IMG/VR virus record: IMGVR_UViG_3300040801_003471
Span: 1 to 46,843 of that record
Length of the DNA stretch: 46,843 bases
Source: a virus
Strand: one strand, 5' to 3'
Every line of letters begins with the position of its first letter. Position 1 is the stretch's first letter. A program made the position numbers and the translations under genes. A model generated the notes under the pieces. The model saw nothing but the letters and a program-made list of their open reading frames with translations. It made no database searches and was not told the origin of the DNA. Positions 1 through 8,059 of the stretch are shown in pieces.

Positions 1-112
1 ATTTTTTATCGAAGCTTGTCATTTCTACTATCTTTTGTGTTAAATCTAATTCATTTTTCTCTAAATTAACACTCTTTTCTTCAAAAGTTTTATATGATTT
101 AATCTTCTTCAT
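1..112 (-). CDS. Partial CDS, N-terminal 37 residues of a possible capsid-targeted protein
   Basis: An open frame starts at an ATG at 112 and runs off the left edge. The visible N-terminus, MKKIKSYKTFEEK, is basic and aromatic. It resembles the leaders of T4 internal head proteins and of several other genes in this window (starts at 16960, 21892, 34321, 42178). A clear (L/I)xE cleavage site cannot be fixed in the visible part. The gene is divergent from the portal gene across a 54-nt A/T-rich spacer. Function unknown; the reading as a head-packaged protein is an inference from the leader alone. Confidence 0.5.
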   Translation of the reverse strand, partial: MKKIKSYKTFEEKSVNLEKNELDLTQKIVEMTSFDKK

Positions 113-166
113 TTTTAAACAGAATTCGGTTTTGTATTATATATATTTAAAATATATTGTTATTAC

Positions 167-1876
167 ATGGCTGGATATAATCAGCAAGTACAATTATCAG
201 GCGCACAATCTAATCCCGGATTTTTTAATAAGATACTAAGAAATTTGAGTCGTTGGGGAATGAACTACGACGACATGGTTATTAAGAACGCAGTTGGTGT
301 TGGTGCAAATCAAGTTCCAACTCCTCCTGGTACAAGTAACTTGTATGAAGTTTTTTCTCGTAATGCTATTTCTCGTTTGATGGAAACTAAATCAATTAGT
401 TATTTAGATCATTCATACGCCGAAAAGAGAAGAATACTTAGAGAATATAGCATGAAAGACAGGATTAGAGATGCTGTAACAATTGTTGCTGATGAAGCTA
501 TTGTGTATGATGAAGAAAAAGGTTTTTGTGAACCAAAAAATCTTCCACAAATTTTTCCAAAAGACTTAAGAGAAAGTTATTATGGAATTTTTAGAAAACT
601 TTATCAGAATTTAGGTTTTACTAATGGGACTATTCCGTGGATGTATTTCAAACGTTTTCTTGTTGAAGGTTATATTGCATTTGAAATTTTATATGACAAT
701 AAACAGAAAAACATCATAGGATTGCAATTAATGGACTCGGCGACTCTTGTGCCCGCTGTTGAACCAACAACTAATGAAAATATTTGGATTCAATTTCCGG
801 ATGATCCTTTGCTGAGAAGAATTTTACTTGATTCACAAATTATTTATATCAGTTATTCAAACACAAGTGAATATACTGAAACTAGTTATGTTGAAGGTTT
901 AATTAGACCATTTAATCAACTTACTTTGATTGAACAAGCTCGAGTAATGTTTAACATTATTCATGCTAGTATGCACAAACAATTTAAAATTCCTGTAGGT
1001 GGTTTATCTAGACAATTAGCTGAAGAGCAAATATCAAAAATGATTGCAGATTACAAAGATGAAGTTAGTTGGGATGATACGTTGGGTACAGTTCAAATTA
1101 ATGGATCTCCGCATATTCCATATTCAAAAGAATATTGGTTTCCATTAGGTGAAGGTCAATCTCCAAATTTTGAATTACAAACACCACAAGGTATAAATTT
1201 AAATGATGATTCAACTGTAAATTGGTTTTATAAGTCATATAAAAGAGCAACTAAAATTCCGCTCACTCGATTTGATGAAAATCAAGGTGGAGGAGCAGTT
1301 TTTGGACCTACATCTGAAATCACAAGAGAAGAATTAAATTTCTTTAATTTTATTTCAAGACTTAGAGAGCAGTTCAAAGAAATAATACTCAAACCTTTAA
1401 AAATACAAACAATTCTAAAATATCCTGAATTAAAGGATGATGAAGAACTGCTATCACATATTGATATTGTTTTTAATGGTGTTAATTTATTTCACGAATG
1501 GAGAAAATTAACTAATCTTCAGAAAAGAGCTGAAATTTTAGGACAACTTGCACAAAATATTACAGATGAATCAGGACAGCCTTATTTACATGTTAGATAT
1601 TTAATTAAACATGTACTAAAATTATCAGAAGAAGATTTAGCTGAAAACGAAAGAATGAAGAAGGAATATCCACCTGCACAAGCAGAAGGCGGAGGCGGAG
1701 GCGATTTCGGCGGAGGCGGAGGTGATGATTTCGGTCTTGATCTAGGTGGTGACATTGGAGGTGGTGATGTTGATTTAGGTGGTGATGTTGATTTAGGTGG
1801 TGACGTTGGTGGTGATGAAGCTGGTGGAGGAGAAACTCCAGAAGGCGGAGGCGGAGATGAAGAATTTGATTTCTAA
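167..1876 (+). CDS. gp20: Portal vertex protein (T4 gp20-like)
   Basis: Portal protein of 569 residues (T4 gp20 has 524). It forms the dodecameric ring at one head vertex through which DNA is packaged and to which the neck attaches. Family-typical stretches include KDRIRDAVTIVADEAIVYD near residue 98, the segment around GYIAFEILYDNK and the STVNWFYKSYKRATKIPLTR block near 350. The last about 70 residues are an unusual Gly/Asp/Glu-rich tail with GGDVDLGGD repeats, probably disordered. The gene sits upstream of protease and capsid genes as in T4, but a sugar-transfer pair and two small genes intervene. A TATATATTTAAA box lies about 25 nt before the ATG. There is no Shine-Dalgarno sequence. A strong terminator follows the stop. 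Confidence 0.93.
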   Translation: MAGYNQQVQLSGAQSNPGFFNKILRNLSRWGMNYDDMVIKNAVGVGANQVPTPPGTSNLYEVFSRNAISRLMETKSISYLDHSYAEKRRILREYSMKDRIRDAVTIVADEAIVYDEEKGFCEPKNLPQIFPKDLRESYYGIFRKLYQNLGFTNGTIPWMYFKRFLVEGYIAFEILYDNKQKNIIGLQLMDSATLVPAVEPTTNENIWIQFPDDPLLRRILLDSQIIYISYSNTSEYTETSYVEGLIRPFNQLTLIEQARVMFNIIHASMHKQFKIPVGGLSRQLAEEQISKMIADYKDEVSWDDTLGTVQINGSPHIPYSKEYWFPLGEGQSPNFELQTPQGINLNDDSTVNWFYKSYKRATKIPLTRFDENQGGGAVFGPTSEITREELNFFNFISRLREQFKEIILKPLKIQTILKYPELKDDEELLSHIDIVFNGVNLFHEWRKLTNLQKRAEILGQLAQNITDESGQPYLHVRYLIKHVLKLSEEDLAENERMKKEYPPAQAEGGGGGDFGGGGGDDFGLDLGGDIGGGDVDLGGDVDLGGDVGGDEAGGGETPEGGGGDEEFDF

Positions 1877-1883
1877 ACACATA

Positions 1884-1909
1884 AAAAAAGCGGCTATAGC
1901 CGCTTTTTT
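1884..1909. terminator. Bidirectional intrinsic terminator
   Basis: Perfect stem GCGGC/GCCGC with a TATA loop, flanked by A6 on the left and T6 on the right. It lies between the converging portal gene and the small gene ending at 1927 and can serve both strands. Confidence 0.9.
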
Positions 1910-1926
1910 ATTGCCTAATTTTAATC

Positions 1927-2271
1927 TCACTTTTTAAGTTCGATTTTTTTACTGATTTTCGTTTTGTTTATTTTAACTTCAACAATGTATTCGCCTGATT
2001 CTACATCGGATAATTTAAACATTCTAAAAAAACCAGTTCCTTTTCCAACATACTCATTCCATATTCTTTTTCCATTTGGATCGTAAATATAGACGGTTTG
2101 TTTTTGTTTAATTGTGTCAGATGTTGTTAGCATAACTCTAATAACATTTTCTTTGACAGTGCTAAGTTTTAATTGCACTGTAACGTCGTCTTCGTTGTTA
2201 GTAACGGGTTTACTAAATGCTGTTAAACCTAAACTAACAACAAAAAGTAAACTTAATAAGATTAATCTCAT
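1927..2271 (-). CDS. Small secreted protein with signal peptide
   Basis: Exported protein of 114 residues. The ATG at 2271 is preferred over an upstream TTG at 2313 because it gives a clean signal peptide: MRLILLSLLFVVSLGLTAFS, cleavage probably before KPV. The mature part looks like a single small beta-sandwich domain. The segment VYIYDPNGKRIWNEY and the ending GEYIVEVKINKTKISKKIELKK-like pattern resemble the short C-terminal beta domains common in Bacteroidota surface proteins. A TATATAAAA box lies at about 2296-2304. It may modify the infected cell's envelope, but the function is unknown. Confidence 0.65.
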   Translation of the reverse strand: MRLILLSLLFVVSLGLTAFSKPVTNNEDDVTVQLKLSTVKENVIRVMLTTSDTIKQKQTVYIYDPNGKRIWNEYVGKGTGFFRMFKLSDVESGEYIVEVKINKTKISKKIELKK

Positions 2272-2469
2272 AAATTGTTTTTTTTTGTTTTTCAATTTTA
2301 TATATGATAACAATTTTTATGATATAATGTCACATATTATCTATCTTGCAATAGGAGACCTTTTTCAATATTATTTTTAATAATTTTTTAATAAACATAT
2401 AGATAATATACATTATTTTAACTAACATTTTTTATACTAAATCTCGATTATTTTTGTTAATTTTACATT

Positions 2470-3156
2470 ATGAGTGTATCAATGTCACATGAATTATTAG
2501 AAGTTGAATGGTATAAACTAAGATATGACGATTTAGTTTATGATAATCAACAAGTTTTAAAAGAATCACAAAATGAAAACAATCAATTAAGATGTAAAGG
2601 TATTTCTTCGTCTTATTTTTTACATTATGAAGATTATTTTTTAGTTCTTGATATATCTAATAATAAAACTGAAATTTGTGAAGATATTGAACAAGTGCGT
2701 GAATTTGTTGGTTTTAATATATTTGATAGTTTTATTAGACCAATTTATTTTATTTTGAAATTAAGACCAATGACTAGATGGATTGATGAAGAAATAAGTG
2801 AAGCTGGATATGATAATTTATTGCCGGATATAATTGAAAATTGTATTGAAAGATTTAAAGAAGCTTCGAAAGCTAAATATAATCAACAAGGTAAATTTAT
2901 ATTAGTATTCAAAACTCGTTGGATTGGTGGTTATGATTATTATGGTGGTGGTTATGAATACGACCAAGAATGGGATTTTGCAGGATTTTTGGGCGATAAT
3001 TATGAAGTTAGAATATTTGAACTAACTGAAGAACAACAACAAGAACAAACATATATTAAACAAGCATTAAAAAGGGGAAATCGCATAGCTAATACAATTC
3101 CCCCTGCTCATCCATTACCAGGATATCAATTAGAAATATTCGATGGTTATTTCTAA
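2470..3156 (+). CDS. Hypothetical protein, 228 aa
   Basis: Not recognised. A soluble, acidic protein with many aromatic residues, no signal peptide and no membrane segment. It has a Gly/Tyr-rich stretch (YDYYGGGYEYDQEWDF, about residues 157-173) and a short Q/E-rich segment (TEEQQQEQ) near the C-terminus. It converges on the mutase gene with a 4-nt overlap of the stop codons. Codon use and A/T content match the neighbours, so it is probably a real phage gene. Confidence 0.7.
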   Translation: MSVSMSHELLEVEWYKLRYDDLVYDNQQVLKESQNENNQLRCKGISSSYFLHYEDYFLVLDISNNKTEICEDIEQVREFVGFNIFDSFIRPIYFILKLRPMTRWIDEEISEAGYDNLLPDIIENCIERFKEASKAKYNQQGKFILVFKTRWIGGYDYYGGGYEYDQEWDFAGFLGDNYEVRIFELTEEQQQEQTYIKQALKRGNRIANTIPPAHPLPGYQLEIFDGYF

Positions 3157-4274
3157 GCGTTAGCTCTTTTTAATTCAGCTTCGACGTCTCTAAGTGCTAC
3201 TGCAACGACATCTGTCATATCATAATATCGATAATCCGCTAATCTACCGCCGAATAAATATCTTTTTTCAGCATCCGCTTTTTCTTTATATTTTTGATAC
3301 AAAGAATTATTAGCAGAGTCATTAATTGGATAATATTTTTCATTTTCTCCATGTATATAGTCGGCTGGATATTCTCTAGTAATTATAGTGTGTTGAGTTT
3401 TATTTCTATCTAAATCAAACCATTTGTGTTCAAGTATTCGAGTAAATGGAACATCAGGCGATGTATAATTAATTACTGCATTGCCTTGAAATGAAGCAAT
3501 TTCTAATCTTTCATTATCAAATTTTAAACTTCGATAATCTAAACGACCAAATTCGTGATCATAAAAATCATCAAGACCGCCAGTAAATAATGTTTTGTCA
3601 GCTAACTTGTCTAATTCTACTCTATCTTCGATATAATCTACACCTAATTTTAAATCAATACCATCTAATAATTTTTCAAAAATTTGAGTGTAACCGCCAA
3701 CAGGAATTCCTTGGAATCGATCATTGAAATAATTATCATTATATTCAAGTCTTATTGGTAATCTTTTAATAATTGACGCTGGTAATGTTGCTGGATCCCG
3801 GTTCCATTGTTTTTGTGTATATCCTTCGACAAAAATTTTGTATATTTCTTCACCAACTTGAGATAATAACCAATCTCGTAAATTATCAGGTTTTTCGTCA
3901 AATTTTATTCTAACTTTTTCAAGTGCTTCTTCAGCTTCTGCAGGTGTTGTAACTCCCCAAAGTTGATGTAAAGTAAAAAGATTAATCGGAAAAGAATATA
4001 TTGTATTGTTAAAATTAACTTTTACACGATTTGTATAGTTGTTAAATTCAGCAAATTGTGTAATCCAATTCCAAATTTTCTCATTTTTAGTGTGAAATAT
4101 ATGTGCTCCATATACATGTACAGGTATTCCATCTTCATCCTGAGTGTAACAATTACCTCCGATGTGTTTTCTTTTATCGACTACTAAGCATTTATATCCT
4201 GCCTTTGTAAGCTCATTTGCCCAAATGCTGCCATAAAAACCAGCACCTACAATTAAATAATCATATTCTCTCAT
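3153..4274 (-). CDS. glf: UDP-galactopyranose mutase
   Basis: Flavoenzyme of 373 residues converting UDP-galactopyranose to UDP-galactofuranose; the length is normal for bacterial Glf. The FAD-binding Rossmann motif is VGAGFYGSIWANEL near the N-terminus, followed by the DKRKHIGGNCYT and YGAHIFHT signatures. Later come KQWNRDP, GIPVGGYT, YRSLKF, FQGNAVINYT and the C-terminal FGGRLADYRYYDM block, all matching E. coli Glf as I remember it. No inactivating change is visible. Its ATG overlaps the stop of the glycosyltransferase gene upstream (4271-4274), so the two are translationally coupled. This suggests it makes the donor sugar for that transferase. Some mutases also act on UDP-arabinopyranose, so the furanose made in vivo is not certain. 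Confidence 0.95.
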   Translation of the reverse strand: MREYDYLIVGAGFYGSIWANELTKAGYKCLVVDKRKHIGGNCYTQDEDGIPVHVYGAHIFHTKNEKIWNWITQFAEFNNYTNRVKVNFNNTIYSFPINLFTLHQLWGVTTPAEAEEALEKVRIKFDEKPDNLRDWLLSQVGEEIYKIFVEGYTQKQWNRDPATLPASIIKRLPIRLEYNDNYFNDRFQGIPVGGYTQIFEKLLDGIDLKLGVDYIEDRVELDKLADKTLFTGGLDDFYDHEFGRLDYRSLKFDNERLEIASFQGNAVINYTSPDVPFTRILEHKWFDLDRNKTQHTIITREYPADYIHGENEKYYPINDSANNSLYQKYKEKADAEKRYLFGGRLADYRYYDMTDVVAVALRDVEAELKRANA

Positions 4275-5380
4275 GATACTACTTCTTCTTCTTTTTCTTC
4301 AATTTTATATTCATCCCAATATTTAAATTCCTCAAATTGTAAATCGAGTATTTTATCAAACATTCCTTCTTTTGTTTTGATAATATCAAGCTTTTGTTTA
4401 ATTTCTTCAGGTGTTGATACGTAAAGAATTTTCTGTAAATTGGGATTGTGTATTAATCTATGATTTGGATCATATTCTGAATCAATAAAGCAAATCATTT
4501 TTGCTTTTACTATTTCAAAAAATCTTGATGTAATTAAATTATCATTGAGTATTGGTTCAGACGGCATTATGCTTGCCCAGGATTTATTAATTGTAGAAAA
4601 CAATTTTCTAAATGGAATATTTTTTGTGATCGCGTCATTATTTGGCCATTCTACAGCAAATCCAATTGTTCTCGTGTTTAATACATCATTTTTAAAATAT
4701 TTTTCAATACATTTTTTTCTTTCTGGTTTTAGGGCGCCAAAATAAACAAGATCGGTATCTTTTTCTTGTATTTCAAATGGTTCGAATTTCATATTTAATC
4801 CATTCATTACTGGAATTAACAAATTATCGTGAGTTGTTATTTTCATGTGATGTGGTTTATTTTGATAATTATCTAACCACTTATGATAATTTGTGCCTGC
4901 CCACAATGCAAACCATGGTAAATTTTCAAATTCATCTGCCCATTTTTCAACTTGCTCAGCATTACTTAAACCTGGAAAATCTTCAAGATTTTTGATTGAA
5001 TGCATCCTTCCCAAAATATATCGATATGGGTTAGTAAACGGTATAGTTGTGTCGTCAAGATATGTTAACAATTCACCTTTGTAATTCAACAATTTTTCGG
5101 TTACTGCTATAACATTCTTGTCTATTGTGCCACCGAAGAAATTTTCTGGTGTACAAACTACAACTACTTTGTCATAATCATTAAAATCAAAATTTTCTTC
5201 GGCAACGTCAACATAATATTCAGGAACTTTTGTTCTAGGGCCTTTTGTACCAACATATTCAACATCATAACCTTTAACTTTACTATAATAGTCTCTTAAC
5301 GATAAACAATTGAAACTAAATGCACTATCGCCTTTTAGGTTAACTTTTTTGTAAATACTTGTTATTGCAACTTTCGTCAT
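4271..5380 (-). CDS. T4 beta-glucosyltransferase-like DNA glycosyltransferase
   Basis: Protein of 369 residues resembling T4 BGT (351 aa), which glucosylates 5-hydroxymethylcytosine in DNA. Shared blocks, compared with T4 from memory: NDYDKVVVV (67-75), NFFGG (80-84), a catalytic-type Asp at 110 in YLDDTTIPF matching T4 Asp100, and NDNLITSRFFE (279-289) followed by IDSEYDPNHRLI (299-310). T4 has NDNFITLRVWE and IDEEFDTKHRII, so the T4 UDP-binding Arg269 and Glu272 correspond to R286 and E289. There is an extra insertion around 120-175. Transfer to DNA is an inference from this similarity. Coupling to a UDP-galactopyranose mutase suggests a furanose donor instead of UDP-glucose. A TATAAATC box lies 25-40 nt upstream. 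Confidence 0.85.
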   Translation of the reverse strand: MTKVAITSIYKKVNLKGDSAFSFNCLSLRDYYSKVKGYDVEYVGTKGPRTKVPEYYVDVAEENFDFNDYDKVVVVCTPENFFGGTIDKNVIAVTEKLLNYKGELLTYLDDTTIPFTNPYRYILGRMHSIKNLEDFPGLSNAEQVEKWADEFENLPWFALWAGTNYHKWLDNYQNKPHHMKITTHDNLLIPVMNGLNMKFEPFEIQEKDTDLVYFGALKPERKKCIEKYFKNDVLNTRTIGFAVEWPNNDAITKNIPFRKLFSTINKSWASIMPSEPILNDNLITSRFFEIVKAKMICFIDSEYDPNHRLIHNPNLQKILYVSTPEEIKQKLDIIKTKEGMFDKILDLQFEEFKYWDEYKIEEKEEEVVS

Positions 5381-5490
5381 TTTTATACATTTTTTATTTT
5401 TTCGTATGATTTATATGTTTTCAACCGTGAAAAGTTTCGGCAATATAGCAGTTTTTTTCCTAAATAAGAAAAAATATTTCAAAAAACATA

Positions 5491-5505
5491 AAAATGGAAA
5501 AATGT
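5491..5505 (+). promoter_or_regulatory. Upstream element shared with the capsid gene
   Basis: AAAATGGAAAAATGT, matching 14 of 15 positions with 7984-7998 upstream of the major capsid gene. It ends 16 nt before the TATATAATAAA box of the protease gene. Possible activator site; function inferred from repetition and position only. Confidence 0.4.
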
Positions 5506-5521
5506 CAATAGGACTGACATA

Positions 5522-5532
5522 TATATAATAAA
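5522..5532 (+). promoter_or_regulatory. Putative late promoter (TATATAATAAA)
   Basis: TATATAATAAA lies 30 nt before the ATG of the protease-scaffold gene. The identical 11-mer precedes the genes starting at 34321, 39266, 42178 and 44200. It resembles the T4 late box TATAAATA. Confidence 0.55.
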
Positions 5533-5551
5533 AAATATTCCAAAGTCTTCT

Positions 5552-7945
5552 ATGGATAATATGAAACCAGTTTTAATTGTTGAACATATGAATCAGGGGT
5601 TAAAACTAAATGAATCTGAAAGTAAAACGAAAAATAAATACCTGATGGAAGGTGTTTTTACCGTTTTCAATGTCAAGAACCGTAATGACAGAATATACAC
5701 TGCAGAAAAATTTCTCCCTCATTTAGATGAATTGTTAGAAAGACGTAAAGCAACTGGTGTTATTTATGGTGAATATGATCATCCTGATGTTTTTGATACA
5801 AGTTTAAGTCGTGTTAGTCACGTTGTTGAAAATGCATGGTTTAATGAAGATGATAATCGCGTAGATGGTCAAATTATTTTATTAGACACTCATTGGGGAA
5901 AAGAAGCAAAAGCTATTGTTAACGAAGGTTACCCTGTTTTTGTTAGTTCAAGAGCAGCTGGTGTTACTGATTCAGCTGGTACAGTTGAATTAAAGAAACT
6001 TTTCACTTATGATTGTGTAGCAGACCCAGGTTTTGCTGAAGCAAGAATGAGTTTGAAATCTATTAACGAAAGTGTTGGATACGATGATGATGCTTCCTTT
6101 AGAGTTTACGAAGCACCTGATAATATTATAAAAAAATACTCAAAAATATTCGATTTATCGAATGAGTCAAAAACAAATGAATTATTCGAAATGAACAAAG
6201 ATGATTTAGTCACAAAGCAACAACTTAGTGATTATTCTGATTATCTAGTTGAAGAGATTAATAGAACAAAGTTAGCTTTGGAAAAAGTTTCTACAGGAAC
6301 ACAAAATTTTGATCCTGAGTCTATTAACAATTTGTCTCAATACTACGAACAATTAAATAATCAAAACAAAAAAGTTGTTGAGTACCTTGATTACTTGTCT
6401 AAACATATTCAAGTTGTAGTTGATGATAACAAAAAATTGAGAGCTGAAACAAAAGAAATTTCAGAAAAAACTAATCAATTAATTGAACATCAAGATTATC
6501 TAGCTGAAAATCTAGAGAAATCTATTAATTATCAAAACTATTTAGCTGAGAATTTAGATAAGTCTATTGCATATTCAGAATATGTAGCCGAGAATGTTGA
6601 TAAGAACATTGAATATAGCAATTATTTAGCTGAAAACTTGGATAAGAACATTTCTTATGCGGAATATTTAGCTGAAAACTTGGATAAGAATATTTCTTAC
6701 TCAGAATACTTAGCTGAAAACTTGGATAAGAATATTTCTTACTCAGAATATATCGCTGAAAACTTAAATGCTAATATCAAGTACTCAGAATACTTAGCTG
6801 AGAATTTAGATGCCAATGTTGCATATTCAGAATATATCGCTGAAAATGTAGAAAAAGGTATTAAGTATTCGGAATATGTTGCCGAGTGCACCGATAAAAC
6901 AATGTCTTACGCTGGAACTATTGCTGAATCTCTTAATGGTGACGCATTAAATGAAGGTGCAAGTGTTAAATCTCCCGCTGAATATTTAGCTGGTGAAATG
7001 AGCACTGTTAGCGAAGATGCTCCTGAAGTTAAGCAAGATGTTAAAACTGCTCAAGTTAAAGGTGATAGTTTAAAAGGTGGATCTGTCGAAGCTACTCCTA
7101 AAACACATGCTGAGAATGCTAAGAAAGAAGATACACCAAAAGAAGCTGATGAATCTAAACCAAGTAATTCTGATCCAAAACATTTAAAAGGTGACATGGA
7201 AAAAGAAACTGCTGAAGGTGAAATTGAAAAAGCACATAAATCTTCTGGAGATAAAGAACCTTCACACGTAGCTGAAAATGCCGCTGATAAATATTTAAAA
7301 GGTGACATGGATTCTGCTAAGAAAGAAGGAGAAATCGAGAAGAAACATAAAGTAAATGGTAAGAAAGAACCATCGACTGTAGCTGAAAATGCTGAAGTTG
7401 AAAAAATTGATGAAAAGAATGTATTTAAGCCTGGTGAGCTTACTAACAAAATTGACGCACTTATTACAGAAGCTAAGAAACGAGAAGCTTCTAAAGTTAG
7501 TGAACCTCACTTCTATAAATTCCTAAATCGTTCTCAAATTAAAGCTTTTGAAAGTCTAACGCAAGAAGATCAAGAGAATGTTACAGTTGCAATGAACGAA
7601 AGCAAGTACTACTCAACAAAAGATGTTCTAACTATTATGCGTGAAAGCTTAACTACAACTAAAGAATCTCCCGAAGAGAAATTGTTAAATGCAATGCCTC
7701 AGGATTTACACCCTGTTTGGGAAAGTTTAAATGAAAATCAGAAAAATTCAGTTATTGCGCAGAGTAAATTCTACGTACTGGATTCTGATCAAACATATGA
7801 ACATTTCTGGGCTACTCGTAAATTAGGAGTTCGAAGTTTGAACGAAAGTAAAAATTTAATCCAACATGATGAATTAAAGATGAATGACAATTTGTCTGAA
7901 TCTTACATCAATGGATTTAAAGATCGATTTAAAAACTTGAATTAA
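5552..7945 (+). CDS. gp21: Prohead protease fused to scaffold-like repeat protein (gp21/gp22-like)
   Basis: Protein of 797 residues; T4 gp21 alone has about 212. Residues 25-170 are a T4-type prohead protease (peptidase S77): YGEYDHP with candidate catalytic His77, VFVSSRAAG with candidate Ser132/Ser133, and FTYDCVADPGF. An INE site at 171-173 marks a likely self-cleavage junction. Residues 200-310 are charged and helical. Residues 313-452 are ten 14-residue repeats (consensus YSEYLAENLDKNIS), two heptads each, nearly all with a (L/I/V)AE cleavage-like site. Residues 543-616 hold two 37-residue Lys/Glu-rich repeats, followed by a helical C-terminal domain. I infer a protease and an assembly scaffold made as one chain and processed during head maturation. 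The capsid gene follows directly. Confidence 0.85.
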   Translation: MDNMKPVLIVEHMNQGLKLNESESKTKNKYLMEGVFTVFNVKNRNDRIYTAEKFLPHLDELLERRKATGVIYGEYDHPDVFDTSLSRVSHVVENAWFNEDDNRVDGQIILLDTHWGKEAKAIVNEGYPVFVSSRAAGVTDSAGTVELKKLFTYDCVADPGFAEARMSLKSINESVGYDDDASFRVYEAPDNIIKKYSKIFDLSNESKTNELFEMNKDDLVTKQQLSDYSDYLVEEINRTKLALEKVSTGTQNFDPESINNLSQYYEQLNNQNKKVVEYLDYLSKHIQVVVDDNKKLRAETKEISEKTNQLIEHQDYLAENLEKSINYQNYLAENLDKSIAYSEYVAENVDKNIEYSNYLAENLDKNISYAEYLAENLDKNISYSEYLAENLDKNISYSEYIAENLNANIKYSEYLAENLDANVAYSEYIAENVEKGIKYSEYVAECTDKTMSYAGTIAESLNGDALNEGASVKSPAEYLAGEMSTVSEDAPEVKQDVKTAQVKGDSLKGGSVEATPKTHAENAKKEDTPKEADESKPSNSDPKHLKGDMEKETAEGEIEKAHKSSGDKEPSHVAENAADKYLKGDMDSAKKEGEIEKKHKVNGKKEPSTVAENAEVEKIDEKNVFKPGELTNKIDALITEAKKREASKVSEPHFYKFLNRSQIKAFESLTQEDQENVTVAMNESKYYSTKDVLTIMRESLTTTKESPEEKLLNAMPQDLHPVWESLNENQKNSVIAQSKFYVLDSDQTYEHFWATRKLGVRSLNESKNLIQHDELKMNDNLSESYINGFKDRFKNLN
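6488..6907 (+). repeat. Ten tandem 42-bp repeats within the scaffold region
   Basis: Ten in-frame units of 14 residues, from HQDYLAENLEKSIN to YSEYVAECTDKTMS. Units 5 and 6 are nearly identical at DNA level; outer units are diverged. Each has the form Y-x-x-Y-(L/V/I)-A-E. The length of two heptads fits a continuous coiled coil. Confidence 0.95.
7178..7399 (+). repeat. Two 111-bp repeats in the scaffold C-terminal region
   Basis: Two adjacent 37-residue units: the first begins KHLKGDM, the second KYLKGDM. Both contain EGEIEK, KEPS and VAENA at the same positions. Lys/Glu-rich and probably helical or disordered. Confidence 0.85.
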
Positions 7946-7983
7946 TATTCAAGTAATCTTGAAAGTTTTTTGAAGTTTTTATG

Positions 7984-8022
7984 AAAATGGAAAAAAGTGA
8001 CTTTTAAGACAAAATAAATATT
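7984..8022 (+). promoter_or_regulatory. Putative capsid gene promoter with shared upstream element
   Basis: AAAATGGAAAAAAGT (7984-7998) repeats the element at 5491-5505 with one change. About 15 nt further on is AAAATAAATA, a variant of the TATAAATA late box, some 40 nt before the capsid ATG. Confidence 0.4.
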
Positions 8023-8059
8023 TCTATACAACAGAAATTAAAAAAATAAGAAAAAACAA

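Noticed and set aside
1605-1880. His/Leu-rich open frame opposite the portal C-terminus
   Set aside because: It is the antisense shadow of the Gly/Asp-rich portal tail; composition is an artefact of GGTGAT-type codons.
4545-5084. Several plus-strand frames of 63-72 codons inside the transferase gene
   Set aside because: Antisense shadows overlapping each other; the minus-strand protein has clear homology.
6488-6907. Tandem 42-bp repeats considered as a CRISPR-like array or replication origin iterons
   Set aside because: All units are in frame, vary mostly as coding sequence, and have no spacers; they encode a protein repeat.
7051-7449. Open frame of 132 codons on the minus strand inside the scaffold region
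   Set aside because: Antisense of the repeat-containing scaffold. Ser/Phe-rich composition mirrors the Lys/Glu codons of the real gene.
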